64,000 bases of DNA from Combretum micranthum (taxonomy: Eukaryota > Streptophyta > Magnoliopsida > Myrtales > Combretaceae): assembly GCA_024138025.1 (NCBI GenBank), contig JAMXBD010002476.1, forward strand, positions 124,001-188,000, written 5' to 3'. Numbering within the stretch: position 1 is the first letter of the stretch; the number at the start of each line of letters is the position of its first letter. This document shows, piece after piece, positions 11,805 to 23,616 of the stretch. A model generated the notes under the pieces. That model was given only the letters and a program-made list of their open reading frames with translations. It did not search any database and was not told the DNA's origin. The translations under genes and the position numbers were made by a program.

Positions 11805-13865
11805 GGATTTTGGATCTAAACAACTCCTAGGAACCTTAGAAACTTAAATATCCAAGAAAAACTACATAAAAACAACATGTTATCCATGAATTCGGATCAT
11901 CAAGTTCGGCTAGGGTTTGGGAAAATTACCTTCGTTGTGACCTTCCGATGAAATTCGAAGCTCCTAGTGACCTTGGTTAGCTTCCTAAGATGTCTAAGAG
12001 TAGTCTCAATCCTTAAAACTGAAAGAAAACTCGCGGAATAAAATCACTTACCTCAAGCTCGTTTTTCATGCGTTTTTCCAGGTTTTTGTTCGAAATTTCG
12101 AACTGGGTTGATGCGAGGGTTTAAAAATTGTTTTCTGGGTTGGTTCGACTCCTAATAAGCTATAGATGAATTCTGGAAGGTTTGAGGAGGTTTGGAAGTC
12201 GTTTGCTTGTCCATCCGAGTTTGTTTGCATATACATATATATATATAACGTAGTGCAAGTTTCGGCCGCGTTTCTTCCTTAATTTCCAAACGAATTGCTC
12301 TTGTTTGTTGTCCATTTAATCCTTTGTTTGATTGTCATTAAGGCAGGAGTGAGTTGTCCATTTTAGATTGGCTTAGGTTAGATATATATTGACTTTTCAT
12401 GTAAATTATTGAAGAAATTCGGCTCACATCCTTCAAGAGAATCACAGCCCTCCAAAACAAGTGGAAACCGTCTCCAGCAAGTTGAGTATTATATAATATA
12501 TATTAATTATATATTAGTTATATATATTTAGTTAAGTTTTCAGGTAGTTTATACATTATTAGGGTATATTTTAGCTTATATATGTAAATATATAGATACA
12601 AAGGTCTTTAATGGATCTACAAGATGTTTAGTTTAACAAAAAGTACAAATTTAAGTCTTGATAGTACGTATCTAATTGTTTAAGAAAAATTTATCCTACG
12701 CGATTTAGGTTTTATAAGCTTTTCGGGTCAATTTTCGTTTCAGCTCCAAGGGCTTTAGAAAACCCTAATTCGAATATTAGTATGATTCAATTCTGTATTG
12801 AAGGTCTAGATCTCAAGTTATACATCAGTTTATGTTTTTATTGGGTATTTATAATCCTAACAGTTTGTCTTAAGATCACAATTTCCTAACTAAAACCTAT
12901 TGAGTCATTTATGTAATATTACTACTAATATATAGGCTATACTAGTTATATATATTAGATTTGGATACTCACTATGAAATCTTATCAATGTAGTTTATTA
13001 CTGACTAGAACTCTCAAATTTTAGGGTTTCAATCCAAATATAGGTTCATTACTATACCTTGTTTCAATTCCAGTCTCTATTGAATACTAAGGTAATCACT
13101 TAATATCCATATTTAGGTTTTCCTATATAATCTATCTGTTTGACAATGATTCGGGTTTAGGATTTGAAGTTTCCTTTGATCACAACCTGAATTATTAACT
13201 TGGAATATGAAATCTTGTTTTTGGAATCAATTGGGGTCAAAGAAGTCCTTTTATAAAGTTTATAAGTCCCAACCGTTCAAATTGAAAGTATCTATCTAGC
13301 TAAAGTTTCTAATTAATTCCTAGGGTTACTAGTCAACTTATTTCTAATCTAGGGTCGTATCATATGGTGGAAGTTTTCGGGGTTTACAGCAATACTGCAT
13401 AGCTTTTAATAAAGTTATATAAATATCGACATCATAATTTTATCGATATCTATATGCTACTAACTAATCAATTCATATAACATGTTAGAATCATTTAAAA
13501 CTTTTCCTTCAAATGCCAATACCATTATTATCTAATGGCATCTCCCTTGATTTCTCAAATAAGAGGTACTGTATTTATTTTGCCTCTCTTCGTTGTAATC
13601 GCTTAAAAAAAAAAACTCTATTTCCCAAATAATAGAAACTCTAAACTATTGCTTCTTAAATAAGAGATGGTAAAATCCTATCATCGTATGCCTTGACTAC
13701 TGTGTCTTGACTTTCTTATATAACCATTACCATGGGTTGTAATACTAAAGAACCAATATCACATCACATGGATATAGCTAGCTTAAATGGTGACCATAAA
13801 ACATAGCAATTTATGCATATGATAGATAGCTAAAGCCTTTGTATATAAAGAGTAGTTGGTCTTAC

Positions 13866-14015
13866 AATGGTAAATTATGCTCCTCCAACAACCAAGGTGA
13901 GTACCACTTTCAAAGACTGAAGCCTTAGTTGCTAGAATGTGAAGTAGCGTCTGCCCTTGCTCGTTTACGGAATAAACTAGATTTTCATACAAGTGTATGA
14001 TTTGAAATGCCAAAT
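13866..14015 (-). pseudogene. Copy A exon 2, open but with a lost acceptor
   Basis: A 150-nt exon encoding LAFQIIHLYENLVYSVNEQG, then TLLHILATKA (an ankyrin repeat) and LGCWRSIIYHC. The donor GTAAGA is intact. The acceptor is CAA where B and C have CAG, so normal splicing into this exon should fail. Confidence 0.85.
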
Positions 14016-14152
14016 TTGTCAAGATGCGACAAAAGAAGCCGCTTCACTATATAATATAATAAGCTTTCCATTATATGAAAACAAGGAAGAGTAAGCAATA
14101 ATTCACACATTTCAATGGGAAGGCGGCATACCAAAGTACCCTCCATTGATGG

Positions 14153-17100
14153 CTTTATATGTGCTAAATGGAATAACTCTTCATTATTTGTTTTGCTTTA
14201 TATGTTCAAATACTTCTTTCTCAAGTCTAACACATTACATTTGGCAAGCACCAAAGGAAAATACATCAATAAATAAATAAGAAAAAGAAAACTTGACATG
14301 TTACATGTTATCGAATAGATAGGTGTTAGTTGCTCCATTGTTTTGTTGTTGTCCTTTGAAAACTATTACATAATAAACATAATACCCACATCATAGTCGT
14401 ATCTTATTTATAAGTTTAAACTTTGTTGTAATACTAATCTTTAACATAATATCAAAGTAGGAGATCATGAGTACGAATCTCTATGCATGCACTAATCATT
14501 ACTACTCTACTAAATTAAAATGGTCCACTTGATTAAACTCAGTTAAAATTTAATCCCACAAGTGAAGAGAGTATTACATAATGCTCATCTAATATCTATA
14601 AATTTAAACTTTTAGCCTAATGATACTAGTAACCTTAACAGAAATTGTAGGAAAAAGGGTGGCTTTGTTTCACGTGAAATGTCTTTGAAAATGAAGTTTT
14701 TTTCTATCCTTTCAGCATTTGGACGAAAATAAACATATGGGATAATTTATTAGTGTTATTATTGCAATTATTCTTGTTATTATAAGTTGAGAAGCTACAA
14801 TCCAAGCAACTTCAAATAAAGAACACATAAGAAAACATTATTACTATCGTCTAAGATATGCTTTTTGGAATGTGTAACTTCTCTTATTTTAACTTCTAAA
14901 TAGATGGTAAACATGATTTAAAATAAATAATTATTGTACAAAAGCTTAATAGCTTCAAATTACTAGAATCTCCTCTACTTTTGAAAAGAACTTCAAGGAT
15001 TGATTTATGTACAACCAATAGTTAATCCAACAAAGAATGACCTAGGAAAAATAGTATATAAATAAACTTCTGATGCCTTCACATAAACTAAAGACAAAAG
15101 CAAAAGCAATTCGATGACTTCACCTAAACTAAAGAAAAAAGCAAAAGCAACCATTACTTTGAAAAAAAAAATAAAGCATCATTACAAGAAACAGGAAGCT
15201 CACAACTAAATCCAAACGTAACTTGGTCTTACTTAAAGTAAAACATTATTGCGTAGGCTAACCAATTTGAGAACTAAATAAAGTAGATAACACTGTTACC
15301 ATCAATTGATTTTATAATAGTAAAATAAGCATTTATTCTTTTCTATAAATTATTGGTTTTGATTTCCAAATTACTTTGCAATCAAATTAGGAATTACAAT
15401 TGTTTTATAGAAATAAAATGGTAATTTCATTTTTTTTCCTTTTTGTATTACATATTTTTGTATTTTACCATAAAACCCTCTAGAATATGGTATAATCATA
15501 AATTAAGAAAGGGTATACTGATATTTTTAAATGTATTCCCAATCTATAATTGATGTAAATTAACTTAGTACATACAAGATGATAGTTCTTAGTAATCATT
15601 AGGAATTACAATTAAATTTCTATCCAATTCAATTTCATTTAATTCAACAAACTAAAAGTGTTAATACTCCTGACTTTTTGGTATAAATGGATTGAATTAC
15701 CTGAACTTTTGACAACTCAAGCTCAGCCAGATTAAAAATTGCCGAGCTCAAGGAAAGTTGATTTCACACAAAACTTGAAAATTATAATCTCAAATTCGAC
15801 TCATTTAGCTAATAAGCTTTATTTTGAGCTCGAGTTTAATTCATTTATCAACTAAACTTAAATAACTTATGTGCACTTTGGTTCATGAACTAAAATTGGC
15901 TTGATTATAGCCTAAATATATGGGATAAAAATAAATATAGGAGAGTAAATGTATAAAATAAGTATATAAATAAATAGATAAATGTATAATAAATAAAGAT
16001 TAAATTGTGTAATATTATAGAAATTGTATTTTGATTTTGATAATTATTAAGTAATATATATGCATCATTCATGAGTTTGCCTGTGAGACTTTATGAGTCT
16101 AAATGAGTTAGCTCACTAACCTATATAGGAGTTCAAACTTAACTAATCTACAAATTAAGTTCTAGTAGCTCATAAGCAATAAGGCTTATTTAACCCTTTA
16201 TGCCTAATCAATATTCTAGAAACTTTACAAGTAGTGAAATATTCAAAATTAATAAAAAAATTAATAAATAATTTGGAAGATAATTAACTAAGATTTTAAG
16301 TCCATTTTTTCTATAATTGATTTAACCCTAACTAGCCTTAAGTGGAAGTCACTTATGTAACCAATATTCAAAGGGTCTTAAATGCCTATTTATATCTACA
16401 CATCTATTCTTAAGCCCAAACCTACTAAACCAAGTGTCTTAACTAAATAGCTAGGATGTACTAAGACTTTAGAGAAGTGGGTTTTCTTAGGCTAAAAGTA
16501 TGAAAAAGTAATAATAACTAGGAAAAAAAAGGTCAATGTTATTGTATCTTTGTTTTGTCTTGACTCTTAGTGATTAGTGCCATTAAGTTACTGCCACTAC
16601 AAAATCCTCTTTTTTTTTTTCCTTTAGAAAATTCCTCGAAGTAAGTAAAATAAAATAATCCTTTAAACCTTACAAAAACCCTAAATCCATCATAGCTAAA
16701 ATTATGGCATGCCTTAAGAATAATTACTAAAGCATATTGTTGGTGGTTATGCTATAGATACAAAGAGGAATTGAGGGTTCTTAGGTTTTCCTTCTTATGG
16801 AAATGAAGCTTCCATAATATATAGACTAAGTAAACTAGTCTTCTCCTTCCTCAATGAAGTTGATTACATGAGTAGAAATTTACAACAAGGGACCAAAAAG
16901 ATGCCTTAATCTTGAAAACTCATTAAGGAAGTTGAAGAAATTATTTGGAGAAACCTTGGAGATCTTGCCGTCTTGGTGGAAAAAGGAGTGGCTCCACAAT
17001 TGATCCTAAAATATTTTGTACAATGTAGTCAACTAGACGTGTAACATATTGAAGATAAAATCAATAGTTATTTTATGTTTTGAAGAGACTAATCTTGCCA

Positions 17101-17189
17101 TCCAAGACATTTTATGGAGGTGTACCCATTGAAATTATTGAACTTGCTACTTTTGGTGAGGATACCTAAGAGCCTAAACTGAATTGAGA
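14153..17189. other. Upstream region of copy A, no gene seen
   Basis: Aligns with 39700-43260 (B) and 57360-60232 (C), confirming it as part of the repeated unit. AT-rich with multiple stops in all frames. About 95 bp present in B (42996-43090) is missing here near 17000. I see no promoter motif strong enough to call. Confidence 0.6.
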
Positions 17190-18104
17190 GAAAAACTAAA
17201 GTTAATTTGGTGTCAACTACCAATGGATGATTAATCTTGAAGTTGACTAGGGTGTAATTAATAATTCGGTTTAGATAGTTTAATTAGAAAAAGTAATGTG
17301 AATTATAGGTTATAAATGGATAGAATGATATAATCAATTAGTAATAGACTTAATTGAAATTGAGATTCCAAATACTCTTTTTCAATCTTTCATCTATTTC
17401 ACATATCTATTTCATGAACCAAATTTCTTAAATCTCTTTTAGTTAACAAATTTGAATTCTATTTCTTTCAACTTATTTAATTACTTTGATTATTTTTCTA
17501 TCAAACCAAATTTCACTATTTTATCAACTAATTTTCATTTGGATATTCATTTGTCTTGATCTACAAATGATCTAAGATTTTCTTGAGCTTGATATTTAGA
17601 TTTCTAAAATACTCAAACGTAGTCTTTGTAATTAAAATTCTACACTTTCAATTTTCATGAATTTTGAGATTACCTGCTTATCTAAACATATCAGTTTCTA
17701 AGCTCAAACTTAACTAAATATCAATTCTACAAAATTAAATTTCTAAACTTAGTTTGTAAGTCAAGTTAGTGATTTTGCTTATTTATATTCTAAAATCTTC
17801 TTCTAATTGTTTTTAATGCCCAAGATAATGATCTCACAAGTTTAAATCAAAGTCCTTAATTCGTAATTAGCTTTATTCTTATCATATTTAATCCCTCTCT
17901 CTCTCTTCTCTTGGCTGCCACAATTTCCCCTTTCTTTTCCTTTACGTTTCTTTTCTCCCTCTCTATTTCTCTTCTCATTCCATTCAAATTAAACACTAAG
18001 TCTCAATTTCAAAGGAGATTGAAGAGGAATGAGGATAGTAAACAAGATGAAAATGAAGATTAAGTAGGTGGAAGCTTCATCAAGCAAGAAGTGGTGGTAG
18101 TAGT

Positions 18105-21100
18105 TGTCACGCCCCGAAGGGTACCCTAAACGTGGCAGTCCGCCGTACACAATATTAAAGCCTAAGAATGACCACCTCAGTCACGCGAAGGCTTCCATAC
18201 TATGTACAAGGCGTCTAACACATGGAGGAGACTCATCGGAGTAATACATTTTACGTTGATATAGCTTGAGTAACAATGTAAAGGAAATACAAATTTACTA
18301 TACTTCAGATACAATTCACTACACTTCAAAATACAAATCATTCAACTCCAATTACATTCATCCACAGACTTCCCTACACAAACTATTACAAGACAAATCA
18401 TAACACTAGCAGATAACTTCAACCATTCGTATTCCTTGCCGAAATCCCAAAGTCATTCCCGACTTCAGCCAATTCGGTTCCCACCTTGCATTCTTGAGAT
18501 AACCTGTTCATTTAAACAACTATTGGGGTATAAGCTACACTAGCTTAGTGAGAATTCCCTTAATTCCGTACCATAACAAACAAGTTATAATCAGTCATAT
18601 GCTATGCATGAACAAACACGTGAGCAAGCAATTATGCATGGGTATCCGGAACCCACACACAGAACGGATTTACGCCCTCCGTATCTTGGGTTAGGAATGG
18701 TATTGAGTCTACACGACCGCATCTAGTCCCCAAGCCCTCGGCTCTTAGCACTCGACTCGGCTAGGCTCATCCAAGAATGCATCCACATGCGCCTTAGTAC
18801 CCCTGAATGAGCTCTGGCACCGGGCTCGTTATCCAAACGAATCATCCACGGACCATACCGATCGACCTGCGTAGGAGTAGCATGCTACCAAATGCAATAT
18901 GTCCAATGCGATGCATGACCAATTTAATTTTTGCTTAGGTCAAAAACATTTATACATTCTTTGGAGTGACCATTCAATATCATACATATAACAGAAATAA
19001 TATGAACGGTGCAGTTATCCAATCAAATCGGGATTTCGATATGCTTTAGTATTCTTTGGCACACATTCATCACAGTCTCATCATATATCCCATCCCCATT
19101 CATATCGATTTTTATCTTGTTCCTATAATTCTAATGCAACTAACTACAATCACAATCAAGGTAACAAAACAAGGAGAAAACTCACTCGGCCATTGGATCA
19201 CCGGTCTTCTAGTAATAATAATCCGGTGGTAGGGAATCGTCGAATTCGGGATCACCTAACAAGGAAGAAATACTCTAATAAGTATTTCAACTCAAACTAA
19301 TCCAAACGATTTTATACGAACCTTCAAATTCGTAATTCGCGTCCTAAGCGGGAATTCCAACTTAAAACGGCCATAACTTGGTCATTTTAACTCGGAATCT
19401 CGCAAATTATATATCGATTTCTATCTACTTCGAGAGATCTACCTAATTCTAATATTATATTTTAGTTTTGAAAACATTGAAGCTTCGAAAAGGTCGGATC
19501 AGATTAGGTCAGCAACAATTTCAATTTCCGAAAAATAGTTTTGTAAATGTTTGAAATGTTCCTACTATATAACTTAACTATATATGCAATATGAGTGATT
19601 TTCTAACATGAATGACATGAGATGAGCTTAATGTATGTATGATCTTGATGATTTTTGCTAAAAAGAAATTTTATAACTTTTTATTTTGCAAGACCATAAT
19701 AACCACTTACTTATGAAAAATCTAGTTTTCTAACTTTTATCATTTCCATTTGTTTTGGATTTGTTACTTAAGAAAATATAATTATTTTTGTCAAAATTGA
19801 GTCTTCATTATATATATTACTTATGACCTTCATTTCTACATAAAAATTTCCATTTTACACTTTGTAAGCATGTTTTCAAGTGGGGTTGATTCCAAAATCC
19901 GAATTTGGTAAAAATTGGCTTTTGAGTGATTCCTTTGAGTAAAAATCATTTGATATTTAGAAAATTAGGGCTCAATCATACATAACCACTAAGGACTTCA
20001 TTCTCACACAAAAATTTGCATTTTACACTTTGCAAATATATTTTCCAATATGATTTACTCAAAAATCCGAATTTTAGAAAATCCACTTTTTGAATGATTC
20101 ACTTGGGAAAAACTTGTTTAATGCATTAAAATTTAAGACTTTACTACATCTATTGTCTAAGGACTTCATTTAACACATAAAAATTGCAATTTGAGCTCAA
20201 ATACTAAGTGATTACATATGCATCATCTTAAATTACGAATTTGACAATTTGATTACTAACTCAAATTTTTCCATTTTAATTCCATTACTTGTTTTACACA
20301 TTACTCATGCCTAAGCTCATTTTAACTTGTAAAAATCATTGCTTAATGATATCTATTACCTATATACTTCATTTTTCACATAAAGCATGAGTTTTAGAGT
20401 TGATACATGGGTTCTAAAAATTGGTCTTAGTTGGGATCCGAATTTACAAAATTTATTTTTGGTTATATCTTTTGATAAAATCTATCTAAGCTCATGAAAA
20501 TCCATTCCTTACATATCATATCTTATGAGCCTTTCATTTCTTAAATAAAAACTTCATTTTTGAGTTGGTAAACATGTTTTTAAAATAGGCCTTGGCCAAA
20601 ATCCGAAAATAGGATTTTTGTTTTGAAAATAACTTTTGAAAATCACATTAGATTCTTGTAAAAAGAAGTCTTGATGATATACATATATTAAGCCTTCATT
20701 TTCTTAAGTAAAAATTACATTTTGACACTTGGAAAGTGGTTTTTAAATATTGGTCTTGCCAAAATACGAATTTCATAATTTTGTTTGAGTTCATAACTAA
20801 GATCTATACTTAATATGAACATAAACATAAACAAATGCATGGTAATAAGCTATAAACATCATGGATCTAAACTTTACTTATCAAAATCTTTCATTTATGG
20901 TATCTATACCCTAAGCCCTTCATTTTAAATGAAAAATACACATTTTGAAGTTGAAAAACCACTTTTCTAAATATGGTTCCATTTTCATCCGAATTTCCAA
21001 AAATGGTTTTTGTTGAAAATAAAATAGATCTTGAGTTTCTTAACACATTCCTACTATCCTCATGCTATTACAAGTTGCTTATGAACATAAAACAAAAGTC

Positions 21101-23156
21101 TAATGCATTCATGAACTCCAAAACTCTAGATCTAGTTTTCTAAACTAGTTTCAAATGCATGAATCACTATGTGGATGATAGATCTATGCATGAATCATAA
21201 GAAATAACAAAAATAACAACTTAAATGACAAGATCTATGGCATAAACAAAAATCAAAGCTACAACAATTTAGATCTACAAAATATATCAACTTTAAACAA
21301 GAAAATAATTGCAATACAAGATAATAAAAGTGGAGAAGAGAAAGATTTCATTTTTGGCATCATCATCCTAAGCTTTTAAGCTTATGGAAGGTCATTTGAT
21401 GCATGAAACCTTCATTACACTTTACCTATATCACCTATGGAGCTTTAGGAAGAAGATTGGCTTAGAAATCTTTAAAAATGAAGTGTGGAAGCCATGAAAG
21501 AAGAAGGGGGCAGCTTGTTTTCCATGGAGGAACAAGAGGAAATGAAGAAGAAAGAGAGGAAAAAAGAGAGAGAAAGACTAAAGAATGAAAAAGGAAGGAA
21601 TGAGTAAATGAAAGGGAGAGAGAAATGAGTGTATTAAATGAATGAAAGAGAGAAAAAAATAAAACAAGGGCAGATTTTGGGGAGGGGATTCACGTGAATT
21701 GGAGAGAGAGAGAGAGTGTGTTTTTGAATTTTGACTTGAATTTAATTTGTGTAATAAATGTGTATGTGTAGCTTCTTAAAGAAGGAGTAGAATTTATTTA
21801 ATTTAGTCAAAATAGGAATAAATGAAGGACAATGGCAGCCATAAAGAAGGAAAAATCTGCCATGAAGTGTGGGATTATGTGTAGAAAGATTGAAGTGAAA
21901 AGGAAGTGATATGTGTAAGGTGTACTTGAAAAGATGGGTTGTAAGAGTACTTTCTTAATAAAATAAAACAAAATAAAATAAAATTAGAAAAATAATTCCA
22001 AATAATTGTAGCAGATTTTTCATAATTAAAATTAAATAATTATTTGAATTATTTTAGTATTTTAACAAATATGTTACCGGTATGATCAAAATACGCGAAT
22101 ATGGGCTATAAATGAATTTTTATAACCCGAAAAATTCTAAAAAATTATTTTATGAAAATAACAATATTTTTGAAATATTTTCAATTATTAAATTAATTTA
22201 TTTTATTTTTAGTATCGGATCTTAAACAGAATCTGATCCCGTAAAGACCCGAAATGAATTAAATTTTAGAAAAACAAAATTTTCTATAACATATAAAATA
22301 TTTATCTAAAAATATAAGGCTTTATAAAAATAATAAAATTTTGTAATGAAATAAAAATGAATAGTGCAAAAGACTAATCAATTACCGGTAATAATGGAAA
22401 TACGATAAAAAGGTTATAACTGTAACTTTTATAACCCGAAAAATTATATAACTGATATATTTAGAAATCTTATGAAATTACGAGTCTAACGGTACTATTG
22501 GTATATTTTTGATATCTCGAGCCCCGGGACACGCTTTTCGAAGTCTGTATCCGAACGGGTTCGAAATAGGTCAAAAATTTACCAATCTGATATTTTTAAA
22601 CAAACTCATATTACTATGAGCTATTCTACATATCTAAACTACATCTCGGCCTCTAGGGTTAGGGGCGCTAGATTGCCGGACTTACACTATTGTATTCTGG
22701 TTAGGGTTTCCGGGTGATTTTCCGGTTTAGACCTTTGCCAATTTGGAAACTGATATTTATGTTTATACAATATATTTAATTTGAGAAATTTATTTTAAAT
22801 TTTATTTTTGTAAGTATTTAATATCTTTTAATGTTTTCGGAATTCTTGAATTGAGTTATATTTTCGAAAGTCAATCGTTATTTGCTTTTTAATAATTTGT
22901 TTTTGAGCTTTCTATTACCTGTTTGTATAAGTCGGAGTTAAATATGGAATTTTTCGTATGTCAGGGTTTTGAATTTGAAGACCACTGAGTTCTTATTTTA
23001 TTGTTTAAAGATTTTCATTTTCTCAATATTAAGAAGTTTCTGAATTCGTTTGTGAATTAGGATTTATCGAAATTCGGTTTTAATTTGGAGTGATTTTTAG
23101 GGTTTATTTTCGAAGTTCATCTTAAAATTATTTATTGAAATTTTCCGGGGCTTATA
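18105..23156. mobile_element. Long non-coding TG..TA element E2 nested in E3
   Basis: Starts TGTCACGCCCCGAAGGGTA and ends CCGGGGCTTATA, flanked by the exact 5-bp duplication GTAGT (18100-18104, 23157-23161). Length 5052 bp. The terminal CA has become TA. The box GGATTTACGCCCTCC near 18665 and the CACTCGGCCATTGGATCACC region near 19190 resemble E1. A purine-rich GAGAGA stretch lies at 21530-21720. All frames are broken, so this is a non-coding LTR-type element and younger than E3. Confidence 0.8.
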
Positions 23157-23568
23157 GTAGTAGTAATGAAGAAGACAAAATTGAAACTCACCAAATATGT
23201 AAGTGTGATGTCGTTTCTTGTTTTTAGTTGTTGTGATTGTTGCTATATGATAATTTAATGTTAGTTATGAATAAAGCCTAAGTAGAGACTTGTAAATTTG
23301 TGATATATGATTATATGCTAGAACCTAAGTTTGATTGAATATGAGTGGATCAAAGGAGTTGATAACATGAATTAATTAAATGAGAAGTAGAAATGTGAAT
23401 AGAAGTGTTATAGGTTATGTGGCTGAGTTGATATGGTGTTAGAGATGGTGTTTGATGACTAAAATATGTAGAAAAAAGTAGCTTGAAGAGGAAGAAGAAG
23501 AATAGGGGACGCACGCCCTCACCACAGATAGTGGTAGGGGGCGTGGCAGCCACTGTAGCTATTGTTGA

Positions 23569-23616
23569 GCCACCATCGGGTGGTGGCAAGGGGCATAGTA
23601 GCCTTTGCCCCTTGCC
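23569..23616. other. Overlapping GC-rich hairpins in E3
   Basis: GCCACCA/TGGTGGC (23569-23575 and 23581-23587) shares bases with a perfect 11-bp stem, GGCAAGGGGCA/TGCCCCTTGCC (23585-23595 and 23606-23616). They lie in a GC-rich patch, about 2.4 kb from the element's TGTCA terminus, much as in E1. Confidence 0.8.

Larger units (their letters stand above)
9358..13388. mobile_element. Long non-coding TG..CA element E1 (solo-LTR-like) in intron 2 of copy A
   Basis: Starts TGTCATGCTCCGAGGGTA and ends GGGGTTTACA. It is flanked by the exact 5-bp duplication GCAAT (9353-9357, 13389-13393), and copy B shows the empty site near 38402. Length 4031 bp. No coding frame. It shares the terminus and an internal box, GATTTATGCCCTCC near 9885, with E2, E3 and E4. 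TG..CA ends with a 5-bp duplication fit an LTR retrotransposon product. A solo LTR of a very long-LTR lineage (Tat/Ogre-like) or a non-autonomous large derivative are both possible. Transcriptional orientation is not settled. Confidence 0.8.
1..14152 (-). pseudogene. Ankyrin-repeat/PGG-domain membrane protein, copy A (partial, broken)
   Basis: Left-most of three tandem copies of an ACD6/ITN1-like gene; in that family ankyrin repeats precede a C-terminal PGG membrane domain. Exons seen by comparison with copies B and C: exon 1 remnant 14132-14152, exon 2 13866-14015, exon 3 7013-7159, exon 4 6780-6898, exon 5 from 270 off the left edge. Exons 6-7 lie outside. Exon 2 joins exon 3 in frame through the family motif IIYHCIFVEELKPC. 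Lesions: about 600 bp containing nearly all of exon 1 is deleted; the exon 2 acceptor reads CAA instead of CAG; the exon 3 donor is GC; exon 4 is net 4 nt short and runs into a stop. Intron 2 is swollen to 6.7 kb by two insertions. I judge it non-functional. Confidence 0.85.

Noticed and set aside
16920..17160. Possible coding remnant (SWWKKEWLHN-like translation) upstream of each copy
   Set aside because: It is readable for a short stretch in all units, but with stops and no family I can recognise. Too weak to call a gene.
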